From: Crocinitomicaceae bacterium | GTDB lineage: Bacteria > Bacteroidota > Bacteroidia > Flavobacteriales_D > Crocinitomicaceae | DNA: 39,580 nucleotides | Direction: 5' to 3' | Assembly (NCBI GenBank): GCA_030727405.1 | Contig: JANRBR010000004.1 | Location: 1-39,580, forward strand | Part shown: positions 1-8,039 of the stretch, one piece after another | How positions within the stretch are numbered: position 1 is the first letter of the stretch | Layout: the number at the start of each line of letters is the position of its first letter | Notes under the pieces: generated by a model | Seen by the model: only the letters and a program-made list of their open reading frames with translations | Database searches by the model: none | Told to the model about the DNA's origin: nothing | Program-made: the position numbers and the translations under genes

Positions 1-45
1 AAGACCGAACAACTTCGTCTTGAAAGTGTTATTTTTGTTCAATGA
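1..45 (+). CDS. C-terminal end of an unidentified upstream gene (partial)
   Basis: The first reading frame is open from the window edge and encodes the tail KTEQLRLESVIFVQ followed by TGA. That TGA overlaps the dxr start codon in an ATGA arrangement, the usual mark of translational coupling. Only 14 residues are visible, so no family can be named. The overlap is the main reason to think it is a real gene end and not a chance open frame. Confidence 0.5.
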   Translation, partial: KTEQLRLESVIFVQ

Positions 46-1205
46 ATTCGAAAAAAGGCATCGCCATCTTAGGATCCACAGGATCCATTGGAACCCAAGC
101 ACTTGAAGTACTGGAATCCTATCCTGATTATTTTGATTTACAGGTACTCACTGCAGGTAAAAACGCGGACTTACTGATTGAACAAGCACTGAAATACCAT
201 CCGAATTCTGTTGTCATCAGTGACGAATCGCTTTACCAAAAGGTAAAGGACGCACTTTGGAACCAGGATATCCATGTATACGCTGGTGAACAAGCACTGT
301 GTCAAGTCGTGGAATCAAACGAAGTGGATACCGTATTGACGGCGCTTGTGGGTTACGCTGGACTCAAACCAACGATTCACGCGATAGAAGCTGGAAAAAC
401 AATTGCCCTTGCCAACAAAGAAACATTGGTCGTTGCTGGTGAACTCATCACGAAATTAGCGAAGGAAAAAGGGGTGAACATTTATCCAGTAGATTCTGAA
501 CATTCGGCTATTTTTCAATGTTTGGTCGGAGAATTTCAAAACCCGATTGAAAAAATATACTTAACGGCTTCCGGAGGTCCCTTCCGTGGCTTTACCCATG
601 ATCAATTGAAATCTGTGAGTCTAGCCCAAGCTTTAAAACACCCAAATTGGTCCATGGGAGCGAAAATCACCATCGACTCAGCCAGTTTGATGAATAAAGG
701 ACTCGAGGTCATCGAAGCGAAATGGTTGTTTGGTTTGCAGACGAATCAAATCGATGTGATTGTCCATCCACAGTCGATCGTGCACAGTTTGGTGCAATTT
801 GAAGATGGAAGTATGAAAGCACAAATGGGCTTGCCTGATATGAAATTACCCATTCAATTTGCCTTGACCTTTCCCAAGCGCCTTCCAACGAATTTCCCAC
901 GCTTTAATTTCTTGGATTATCCGCAATTAACTTTTGAAGCTCCAGACAGAAACGTGTTTAAAAACTTGGACCTTGCTTTTAAAGTAATGGACCTTCAGGG
1001 AACAGCTGCCTGTTCTTTAAATGCTGCAAATGAAGTCGCAGTCGATGCTTTTCTTCAAGAAAAAATCAGCTTTTTAGAAATCGCAGAAATCAATGAGGCG
1101 GTTGTGGAATCAGCATCGAATTTCTTGAGTCCTAGCTATGAGCAATACGTTTTAGCAGACCAACTGGCACGTGAAAAAGCACGTGAATTGATTCAAAAAG
1201 CTTGA
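42..1205 (+). CDS. dxr: 1-deoxy-D-xylulose 5-phosphate reductoisomerase
   Basis: Cytoplasmic enzyme that converts 1-deoxy-D-xylulose 5-phosphate to 2-C-methyl-D-erythritol 4-phosphate with NADPH, the first committed step of the MEP isoprenoid pathway. The 387-residue length is normal. The N-terminal NADPH-binding loop GSTGSIGTQ is at residues 11-19, and LANKETLV at about 123-130 is a family signature. The metal and substrate residues are present as D151 and E153 in VDSEHSAIFQ, and E222 in NKGLEVIEA. The TASGGPFRG and HPNWSMG substrate-loop motifs are intact. The start overlaps the upstream stop (ATGA), supporting co-transcription. In many Flavobacteriia the rseP protease gene follows dxr; here the neighbour is instead a convergent outer-membrane protein gene whose stop codon directly abuts this one. 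Confidence 0.97.
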   Translation: MNSKKGIAILGSTGSIGTQALEVLESYPDYFDLQVLTAGKNADLLIEQALKYHPNSVVISDESLYQKVKDALWNQDIHVYAGEQALCQVVESNEVDTVLTALVGYAGLKPTIHAIEAGKTIALANKETLVVAGELITKLAKEKGVNIYPVDSEHSAIFQCLVGEFQNPIEKIYLTASGGPFRGFTHDQLKSVSLAQALKHPNWSMGAKITIDSASLMNKGLEVIEAKWLFGLQTNQIDVIVHPQSIVHSLVQFEDGSMKAQMGLPDMKLPIQFALTFPKRLPTNFPRFNFLDYPQLTFEAPDRNVFKNLDLAFKVMDLQGTAACSLNAANEVAVDAFLQEKISFLEIAEINEAVVESASNFLSPSYEQYVLADQLAREKARELIQKA

Positions 1206-4200
1206 TCAGAAAAACGCGCGAAGTTCCATGGAACCATTGTGAATGGTTCTTGAATTTCCTGTAGTTCTTCCACTGTACTGAATCGTCATTTGTAAATTTT
1301 TTGCCAAGGTTCGTTGGTAAGAGATTCCCCAAGTGTAATTTCTTCCGGGTTTTAATGATTCCAAAAGTTCGTATCCAATAGCAGATTGACTCGTGCCTGT
1401 ATAGTCTAGTTGAATCCATTTCAACTCGCCTTGAAATCCTCCTTTTTCGGTTTGATTTTGCTTCCAAGTGATTCCAAGTTCACGCAAAAGACAGGTTTCT
1501 CCTCCGTATTGGAGGTCATTTTGTTTTTTTGAAATCCTTGCAATCATTGCATAACGGCTATTTGTTGATCCTTGGTAAATGAAGCTTTGTTGGAATTGTT
1601 GGTAGGCATATTTGTAATTTCTACCGATGGTATAATCCACAAAACTTGATTTCCCCCCTTGCTTGGCAGCTGTTTCAATCGAAAAAGTTGGACGGACGTT
1701 CCAGCGTAAAAGAACTTCCTGGCTTTTTTGACTCCGTGCATCTTGACCATTCGCCAATAAATTTTTCGTGTCGCTCAACAAAACTTGATACTCTGCCGTG
1801 AACACTTTTCCGAGTCGATTGAAGAACAATGAATTACTTACATTTAGGGATGAGCTCAGTAAGTTCACATCGGAAATGGTGGAATAAAAAGGATTAAAAG
1901 CACTTTGAAGGTCAAATTCGTTGACTTTTCGTTGCATGCGCAGCCTTGCCTGATCTGAAAATTTGGAAAGCACATTTTTCACCTTAGAAGCATTGGCCCA
2001 AATCCGTTCAGGTCGCCAAAAAAGACTTTGATTGAATTCATTTGCAAAGGTACTTGCGTATTCATTGCTCGGGATAAAGACACGGATGTAACTGGCTTGA
2101 TCGATGAATTGAGCGACTTCAAATTCGTTTAAATCTTTCACGCCATCACTGTTGTAGTCAATCCAGGTGTAAATCCCTTGTCCATCATTTACTTTCAAGT
2201 ATTGAAATTGACGTTTCTGTTCTAATCCCGACCCAACCTCATAAAACGTATTGACTGTTAAAGCATTCTTTAAAAACCTTCCCTCGTAATCGATGCGTCC
2301 AACCAAAGAATTTTCTGGTGTTTGTGGCAGTAAGATGGAATTGGTAACCTGTAAAGAACGGTAAGCAGAAAGAATCGTGATGCGTTGATTTTTGGATTGA
2401 TTCCACGTGAACTCCGCTCCTGCTGTTCTGGCTTTGGCGACGGGCTGCAATTGAATGGAATCACTTTTTTGGTCCAAGCGTTCACGGTAATAAACCTTGT
2501 ATTGAAATTGGGTGGAGTCTGCATTTGCTGCATAAAATTGGTAATCAAAAAATTGATAACTTACGTTTGAAATCAGTGAGTCCGCAAGAAAGATGTTGCG
2601 TTCGTGATCGTCTTTATAACCAATTTTGATTTTCCCTATTTTTTTGGTGAGGTCTACTCGGTGTCGAATGAAGGAATTGTTCCCAACAAGTTCGCTCGAA
2701 CGAGCGTTCAATGCGCTTGCGTCCCAAGTTGCGGTCCAACCAGGGACTTTCCAGTTGCCTTCTGAGTAGATTCTCGAACCATTGAAATCGCTGCCAATAC
2801 CAAAATTTTGAGCTTCCAGTTTTGCGGCCCCTTTTTGTTTGTCAGAAATCCGTATTCCTGCCAACAAGGACCGTTGTTGTCCACTATAGTTTTTGTTTCG
2901 TGTATTCCAATCGCGGTCAAACTCTACTTTGCGGTACTGTTCAATCGGACTAAATGTTCGACTTAATAATTCTACATCTAAATACGTTTCGCAATTTAGT
3001 TTTTGCCATTCATCTTTTTTGAAAGGTAGCTGTTGAATAAGTTTGGAGTGGTGCGCAAATCCTTGATCATCTTTTCCATCCAAATTAGAAAAGGTATTTA
3101 GGTCATTCTTAGTAATGGCCATTTCCGTTTCTATTCGCATATGTTGGCTCACTTGAATTTGCATTCCCGCTGTGAGCATTTGTTTCTTTTTAGGGGTGAT
3201 GATGCGGCGGCTGGGGGAATAATCCCCTTGAGGAATGCCGGAAATGGGTTCCAACCATTTGTATACTTTTCCTAATGCGTTATAGGAATCAAGGACATAG
3301 TTCCCCTTATTTGCACCGACAAATTCAAAACTTGCTCGGTATTTTGCTTTGGCCGGATCCACACTAAACACAAGCACGGAATCAAATCCAAGCGAGTCTG
3401 TTAATTGGTAAAGGAGTTGATTCTCTATGAATCCAATGGAGTCAATGCTATTGATGATAGCTTCGGATAAATTGTCGCCAATTTGCGCTAATGCATATTT
3501 CTGTGAGGCACTTAAATCTTGTTGTAAAGATTGATTTTTAGCATCTTGTTCACTGTACGCATTCAACCAAAAAAGTCCTTTTTTCGTTTCGAATTTATTG
3601 GCGCTTTGAAGCAAAGAACGGGCATAATTTTGATCTGAATATTGAAATTCAGCAACAATACGCGTGTCCTTTGTGATGAGGTGACGGGAGGTAAAAACGA
3701 GTTCCGAGGTATTGTAATCGATGGAATAATCGAATTCTTGTCCGCGCGTGAGCAAAACCCCATCGATGTAAATCCGCTCTGTTCCCGAAAGGACGGTAAT
3801 AAATGGTTCATTTTCGGCTCCTCTCAGTCTATAGGGTCCTTGATTAGCTTCAATGCCCTGAATGACTTGCCTGTTGAATTTTCCTTTTGATAGGGCGACG
3901 CTATTTTGTGTATACCAATGGTCTCCTTGGCTCGTTTTACCAAGAAATTCAGCACTCATGCCTTGTCCACGTTTTTTGTAATTCATGAAATAACCACTCG
4001 GCTTGGAAAGCCAAAAATCGCCAGTGATTAATTTGAATTGATCGTTTGAAACTTGAATGTATACTTGATCAAATTCTTGTAATTTATTGGTGTTTCCTTC
4101 GGGTTGAATCGGGATGTTGGCATCAGAAATGGATGCGCTCAGTTTCAAGTTGTCACTGATCATGCCGTTTAATTCTAAGTTCAATGCGGAATTGATCCCT

Positions 4201-4658
4201 AAACTTTGTTTATTGCCAAAACTGATTCCCCTGGAAATGCTTCCATTTTTACTGAGCTCATTGCCGCCAAAAAAATTGGGATTGGGAGCGTTGGCTTCTA
4301 TTTTAAATCGATCCCGTTCGGAAATCGGACGACCTTGGAAAATGAAACTAGTATCCCTTTTCAGGTATTGTTTGGAAAAGTCTATGGGCCAAACTTGGTA
4401 GTGTAATGTCAGTGAATCTTGAAGTTCACTTACTAAACGAAATTTAGCTGAAAGAAAATCAATTTGAAAAGCACTGGACTTCAAGGTGTCTTTTCCGTGC
4501 ATTGCGACAAAGGAACTTGGGTAGATACTCAAACTATCGAGGTCTATCCATTCCCGATTGAATGTTTGTGTCACGGTGCGGCTATTCCCTAGTTGAGCTT
4601 GCGCTTCAAGGGAAAAAATACAAAGAAAAACAAAGGACCAAAATTTGTTCGGCATCAT
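1206..4658 (-). CDS. Large outer-membrane beta-barrel protein, SprA-like features
   Basis: A 1150-residue secreted protein. The N-terminus has a signal peptide (hydrophobic residues about 5-20, cleavage likely after AQAQ). About residues 135-215 contain a Bacteroidota-type block with GSISRGISFGNKQSLG, then NLELNG, NIPIQPEGNT and FDQVYIQ. Around 296-346 a motif of the type 'DYN..ELVFTSRHLITKDTRIVAEFQY' resembles repeats in SprA-family proteins. Residues about 830-846 hold an EF-hand-like loop (DYNSDGVKDLNEFE). The second half is rich in alternating aromatic and polar segments, as in a large beta-barrel, and the protein ends in aromatic FF, typical of outer-membrane barrels. I infer an outer-membrane channel or assembly protein. 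It is much shorter than SprA (over 2000 residues), so it is not the T9SS translocon itself. It lies downstream of serS and the VOC gene on the same strand. The exact function is unknown. Confidence 0.75.
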   Translation of the reverse strand: MMPNKFWSFVFLCIFSLEAQAQLGNSRTVTQTFNREWIDLDSLSIYPSSFVAMHGKDTLKSSAFQIDFLSAKFRLVSELQDSLTLHYQVWPIDFSKQYLKRDTSFIFQGRPISERDRFKIEANAPNPNFFGGNELSKNGSISRGISFGNKQSLGINSALNLELNGMISDNLKLSASISDANIPIQPEGNTNKLQEFDQVYIQVSNDQFKLITGDFWLSKPSGYFMNYKKRGQGMSAEFLGKTSQGDHWYTQNSVALSKGKFNRQVIQGIEANQGPYRLRGAENEPFITVLSGTERIYIDGVLLTRGQEFDYSIDYNTSELVFTSRHLITKDTRIVAEFQYSDQNYARSLLQSANKFETKKGLFWLNAYSEQDAKNQSLQQDLSASQKYALAQIGDNLSEAIINSIDSIGFIENQLLYQLTDSLGFDSVLVFSVDPAKAKYRASFEFVGANKGNYVLDSYNALGKVYKWLEPISGIPQGDYSPSRRIITPKKKQMLTAGMQIQVSQHMRIETEMAITKNDLNTFSNLDGKDDQGFAHHSKLIQQLPFKKDEWQKLNCETYLDVELLSRTFSPIEQYRKVEFDRDWNTRNKNYSGQQRSLLAGIRISDKQKGAAKLEAQNFGIGSDFNGSRIYSEGNWKVPGWTATWDASALNARSSELVGNNSFIRHRVDLTKKIGKIKIGYKDDHERNIFLADSLISNVSYQFFDYQFYAANADSTQFQYKVYYRERLDQKSDSIQLQPVAKARTAGAEFTWNQSKNQRITILSAYRSLQVTNSILLPQTPENSLVGRIDYEGRFLKNALTVNTFYEVGSGLEQKRQFQYLKVNDGQGIYTWIDYNSDGVKDLNEFEVAQFIDQASYIRVFIPSNEYASTFANEFNQSLFWRPERIWANASKVKNVLSKFSDQARLRMQRKVNEFDLQSAFNPFYSTISDVNLLSSSLNVSNSLFFNRLGKVFTAEYQVLLSDTKNLLANGQDARSQKSQEVLLRWNVRPTFSIETAAKQGGKSSFVDYTIGRNYKYAYQQFQQSFIYQGSTNSRYAMIARISKKQNDLQYGGETCLLRELGITWKQNQTEKGGFQGELKWIQLDYTGTSQSAIGYELLESLKPGRNYTWGISYQRTLAKNLQMTIQYSGRTTGNSRTIHNGSMELRAFF

Positions 4659-4725
4659 GCCTTACGAAGATAAGTTTGTTGGCTTGATTAACGCTCGAAA
4701 TACCAATAGATTGTTCAAGAAACGA

Positions 4726-5139
4726 TTATTTTGTTCGTCCATCAACGATTTGATCATATGCTTCGTCATTGGGCTCCCAAAGTTCAATTTTATTTCCTTC
4801 TGGATCTAAAATGTGAACGAATTTACCGTACTCCACTTCTTCGATTTCATCTAAAATGTGCACGCCTTCTTGGATCAAAATCGGAACAAGCGCAGATAAA
4901 TTTTCTACCCTGTAATTCATCATGAATGAATGATTCGAAGGCTTGAGGTAAGCGGCATCTTTTGGCATCGGACTCCATTGCGTAAATCCTTTTTGATTCG
5001 GATCATCTGCATGTCGCCATTCAAAATTGGTTCCGTATGCATCGGTTTGCAGTCCGAGGTGTTTTTGATACCAAGATTTCATTTCTTCTGGATGCTCACA
5101 TTCGAAGAGAATTCCACCGATTCCAGTTACGCGTTTCAT
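4726..5139 (-). CDS. VOC-family (glyoxalase/bleomycin-resistance-like) protein
   Basis: A 137-residue protein of the vicinal oxygen chelate superfamily. It shows the typical N-terminal half (GGILFECEHPEEMKSWYQKHLGL) and the C-terminal half ending in FVHILDPEGNKIELWEP, where the Glu of KIELWEP is the usual second metal ligand. It has no signal peptide and is probably cytoplasmic. The start lies 3 bases past the serS stop, so it is very likely co-transcribed with serS. Substrate cannot be assigned: members include glyoxalases, dioxygenases and resistance proteins. Confidence 0.88.
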   Translation of the reverse strand: MKRVTGIGGILFECEHPEEMKSWYQKHLGLQTDAYGTNFEWRHADDPNQKGFTQWSPMPKDAAYLKPSNHSFMMNYRVENLSALVPILIQEGVHILDEIEEVEYGKFVHILDPEGNKIELWEPNDEAYDQIVDGRTK

Positions 5140-5142
5140 GGC

Positions 5143-6414
5143 TTAATCGATTCGGTCAAATCCGGTATATGAACGAAGTGCTTCTGGGATAACAATGCCA
5201 TTTTCATCTTGGTGATTCTCCAATAAAGCGGCAACGATTCGGGGCAATGCGAGTGCAGAACCATTCAAGGTATGGCAAAGTTGAGATTTTTTATCGGCAT
5301 CCTTGAAGCGCAACTTCAAACGGTTTGCTTGGAACGTATCAAATCGAGAAACGGAGCTTACCTCCAACCATTTTTCTTGAGCAGCTGAATACACTTCAAA
5401 ATCATAAGTCATGGCAGATGCAAAGCCCATATCGCCGCCACATAAGCGTAAAATACGGAACTGAAGTCCAAGTTTGTCTAAAAGTCCTTTCACGTGCTCC
5501 ATCATGTCTTCCAATGCCTGAGCTGTATTCGATGGATGTTCGACGCGTACAATTTCCACTTTATCAAATTGATGAAGACGGTTCAAACCACGCACATCTT
5601 TTCCATAAGATCCGGCTTCTCTTCTAAAACATGGAGTATAGCCACACATTTTAATGGAGAAATCAGGACTTGGTAGAATGACATCGCGGTAAATATTTGT
5701 CAAAGGAACTTCTGCCGTAGGAATCATGTAAAAGTCATCTTCTTTCATGTAGTACATCTGTCCTTCTTTGTCTGGAAGTTGTCCAGTACCAATCCCACTT
5801 GCTTCGTTCACCATTAAAGGTGCTTGTATTTCTTCATAACCTGCCTTGCTGGCCTCTTCCAAGAAGAAAGCAATCAACGCTCGTTGTAATTTTGCTCCTT
5901 TTCCACGGTAAAAAGGGAATCCTGCACCGGTCACTTTTACACCTAATTCAAAATCGATGAGGTTGTATTTTTTCGCTAAATCCCAATGCGGCAATGCGTC
6001 AAAACCAAAAGTTGGTGTCGCTCCTTGCTCATAAACCGTTTCGTTATCATTTGCATCTCGACCTGTTGGCACAAGTTCGTTCGGCACATTCGGTAAAGTG
6101 TATAATAATTTAGTGATTGCATCGTCCAATCCATCAACTGTTGCTTTAAAAGCGGCTTCTTTCACTTTTAATTCAGCCGTTTTTTCTTTCATGGTAGCAG
6201 CTTCCGCTTGCTTTCCAGCTTTGAATAATTCGCCAATGGATCGTGCTAATTGATTCATTTCGGCAGCAATGTTGTCTAATTCGGTCTTTGCCGCACGCCA
6301 TTCTTGGTCCTTGGATAGAATTTCATCCAAGGTAGCTTCTGCTTGGATATTTCGTTTTAACAATCCTTTGACTAAAGCCTCTTTTTCGGCACGAATGCGT
6401 TGTATTTCTAACAT
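5143..6414 (-). CDS. serS: Seryl-tRNA synthetase
   Basis: Class II aminoacyl-tRNA synthetase that charges tRNA-Ser. The 423 residues have the expected N-terminal helical coiled-coil arm (about 1-105, rich in Glu, Lys and Ala) that grips the long variable arm of tRNA-Ser. The catalytic domain follows: TAEVPL at 233-238, motif 2 (CFRREAGSYGKDVRGL, starting at 262) and motif 3 (GSALALPR, 385-392). All are intact. The start MLEIQRIRAEKE matches the family. It is divergent from dut, with 173 bases between that hold a candidate promoter for each gene. The VOC gene follows after 3 bases. Confidence 0.97.
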   Translation of the reverse strand: MLEIQRIRAEKEALVKGLLKRNIQAEATLDEILSKDQEWRAAKTELDNIAAEMNQLARSIGELFKAGKQAEAATMKEKTAELKVKEAAFKATVDGLDDAITKLLYTLPNVPNELVPTGRDANDNETVYEQGATPTFGFDALPHWDLAKKYNLIDFELGVKVTGAGFPFYRGKGAKLQRALIAFFLEEASKAGYEEIQAPLMVNEASGIGTGQLPDKEGQMYYMKEDDFYMIPTAEVPLTNIYRDVILPSPDFSIKMCGYTPCFRREAGSYGKDVRGLNRLHQFDKVEIVRVEHPSNTAQALEDMMEHVKGLLDKLGLQFRILRLCGGDMGFASAMTYDFEVYSAAQEKWLEVSSVSRFDTFQANRLKLRFKDADKKSQLCHTLNGSALALPRIVAALLENHQDENGIVIPEALRSYTGFDRID

Positions 6415-6433
6415 AACAGTTTATTTGCAAAAA

Positions 6434-6468
6434 CAAAAGTAATGAATTGAGGTGAAAATTCAGCTCAA
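6434..6468 (-). promoter_or_regulatory. Candidate serS promoter
   Basis: On the minus strand TACTTTTG (6434-6441) matches the Bacteroidota -7 consensus TAnnTTTG exactly. A TTG (6466-6468) lies 24 bases upstream as a possible -33 element, slightly longer than usual. The serS start is about 20 bases downstream. Based on sequence match only. Confidence 0.45.
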
Positions 6469-6538
6469 ATCCAAATGGGACAAAGAAAATTAGTCCAAAG
6501 GTTGTTAAAAAACGCCTGTTGATTTCTAACAAAACACT

Positions 6539-6571
6539 TTGTTTATCCACCCTTGTATTTTACTAATTTTG
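6539..6571 (+). promoter_or_regulatory. Candidate promoter of the dut-envelope operon
   Basis: TTG at 6539-6541 and TAATTTTG at 6564-6571 match the Bacteroidota -33/-7 pattern (TTG and TAnnTTTG) with a 22-base spacer. The dut start codon is 17 bases after the -7 box, giving a leader of about 10 bases. It would drive dut and the four genes after it. Confidence 0.55.
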
Positions 6572-6587
6572 ACTACAATTAGATAAA

Positions 6588-7022
6588 ATGCAGGTAAAAA
6601 TCACGAATAAGTCTAAGCATGACTTACCTAAATACGAAACACCAGGTTCTTCGGGCATGGACATTCGTGCGAACATCGAGCAAACGATTTGTTTGAAACC
6701 GATGCAGCGTACCCTTGTGAAAACGGGTTTGTATTTGGAAATGGATCCTTCCATAGAATGTCAAATCAGACCAAGAAGTGGATTAGCATTGAAAAAAGGC
6801 CTCACGGTATTGAACACACCAGGAACGGTAGATGCAGATTACCGAGGCGAAATCGGTGTGATTTTGATCAATTTATCCGATGAAGAGGTACACATTGAAG
6901 ATGGCGAACGCATTGCACAAATGGTGTTTTGTCCAGTTCAAAAAATAATATTAACAGAAGTCACGGAATTGACGGATTCAGAGCGCGGAGCTGGTGGATT
7001 TGGAAGTACGGGTGTAAAATAA
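6588..7022 (+). CDS. dut: Deoxyuridine 5'-triphosphate nucleotidohydrolase (dUTPase)
   Basis: Hydrolyses dUTP to dUMP and pyrophosphate, keeping uracil out of DNA and supplying dUMP for thymidylate synthesis. The 144 residues show all five motifs of the trimeric dUTPase family: SSGMDIRAN (motif 1, about 22-30), PRSGLA (motif 2), the uridine-binding [13 protein letters not shown] (motif 3, catalytic Asp), GERIAQMVF (motif 4) and the C-terminal [10 protein letters not shown] (motif 5). It is the first gene of a rightward operon, with 6 bases to the next start. The link with envelope genes looks like positional convenience. Confidence 0.96.
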   Translation: MQVKITNKSKHDLPKYETPGSSGMDIRANIEQTICLKPMQRTLVKTGLYLEMDPSIECQIRPRSGLALKKGLTVLNTPGTVDADYRGEIGVILINLSDEEVHIEDGERIAQMVFCPVQKIILTEVTELTDSERGAGGFGSTGVK

Positions 7023-7028
7023 AAAGAG

Positions 7029-8039
7029 ATGAATGTAATCATTCCAATGGCTGGTAGAGGCAGCCGACTGAGACCACATACTTTAACGGTTCCAAAACCT
7101 TTGGTTCCTGTAGGTGGAAAACCAATTGTTCATCGCTTAGTTGAGGACATCGCCAGAGTTTGTGCGGAGAAAATTGACGAAATTGCATTTGTTGTGGGTG
7201 AATTTGGAGCGGAAGTTGAACAAGAACTGCTAGCGGTAGCGGAGAAATTAGGAGCCAAAGGATCCATCCATTACCAACTCCAACCACTTGGAACGGGTCA
7301 TGCAGTGTTGTGCGCAGCTGAGAAATTAACGGGTCCAGTTGTTGTGGCCTTCGCAGATACCTTATTCAAAGCTGATTTTAAAATCAGTCAAGAAGACGAA
7401 GGAATATTGTGGGTGAAACAAATTGAAGATCCGAGTGCGTTTGGTGTGATCAAAATGAACGATAGAGGTGAAATCATCGATTTTGTAGAGAAACCGAAAG
7501 AATTCGTTTCTGATCTAGCCATGATTGGAATTTATTATTTCAAGGATGGAGCTAGGTTACATAAAGAATTACAGTATTTAATCGATCATCAAGTCATCAA
7601 AAGTGGCGAATACCAACTTCCTGATGCCTTGCGTAGATTGACTGAGTCAGGCGTAGTTTTCAAGCCAGGTACTGTTTCAGAATGGCTGGATTGTGGAAAC
7701 AAAGAGGTAACCGTTCACACCAATCAGCGCGTGTTGGAATACGATAAAGATGCAGGAGTCGTCATGAAAGATCCGAGTGCACAAATCGTACAATCCGTGA
7801 TCATTGAACCTTGTTTTATCGGGAAAAACGTAGAGATACATGCGTCCGTCATTGGTCCACACGTTTCCATAGGTGCAAATTCGGTGATTAGAAATTCGGT
7901 GGTATTGAATTCCAACATTCAGCAAAACACGGAAATTTCAAATGCGACGATTGCAGATTCCATGATTGGCTCGAATGTTGTTTACAAGGGAAGAACAAAG
8001 GACCTCAGTTTAGGTGATTTTAGTACGATACATGAATAA
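7029..8039 (+). CDS. Sugar-phosphate nucleotidyltransferase with left-handed beta-helix C-terminus
   Basis: The N-terminus carries the nucleotidyltransferase signature: MAGRGSRLRPHTLTVPKPL, then PVGGKPI. This loop and lysine bind the NTP and sugar phosphate. FADTL at about 109-113 supplies the metal-binding Asp, and VEKPKE is also typical. From about residue 255 the sequence becomes hexapeptide-like (IIEPCFIGKNVEIHASVIG and following), forming a left-handed beta-helix. At 336 residues it resembles glucose-1-phosphate thymidylyltransferase or mannose-1-phosphate guanylyltransferase-like proteins. It makes a nucleotide-sugar precursor, but the exact sugar and nucleotide cannot be read from the sequence. 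The next gene starts inside its end (ATGAATAA, 8-base overlap). Confidence 0.88.
   Translation: MNVIIPMAGRGSRLRPHTLTVPKPLVPVGGKPIVHRLVEDIARVCAEKIDEIAFVVGEFGAEVEQELLAVAEKLGAKGSIHYQLQPLGTGHAVLCAAEKLTGPVVVAFADTLFKADFKISQEDEGILWVKQIEDPSAFGVIKMNDRGEIIDFVEKPKEFVSDLAMIGIYYFKDGARLHKELQYLIDHQVIKSGEYQLPDALRRLTESGVVFKPGTVSEWLDCGNKEVTVHTNQRVLEYDKDAGVVMKDPSAQIVQSVIIEPCFIGKNVEIHASVIGPHVSIGANSVIRNSVVLNSNIQQNTEISNATIADSMIGSNVVYKGRTKDLSLGDFSTIHE

Noticed and set aside
30..37. TATTTTTG resembling a -7 promoter box just before dxr
   Set aside because: It lies only 5 bases from the start codon and inside an open frame that ends in an ATGA overlap with dxr. Coupling to the upstream gene explains the arrangement better.
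61..90. Doubled GGATCCA near the dxr start
   Set aside because: It encodes the conserved GSTGSIG nucleotide-binding loop, so codon reuse explains it.
1132..1467. Minus-strand frame spanning the dxr end and the outer-membrane gene end
   Set aside because: It overlaps two well-supported genes in other frames and its product resembles no known family.
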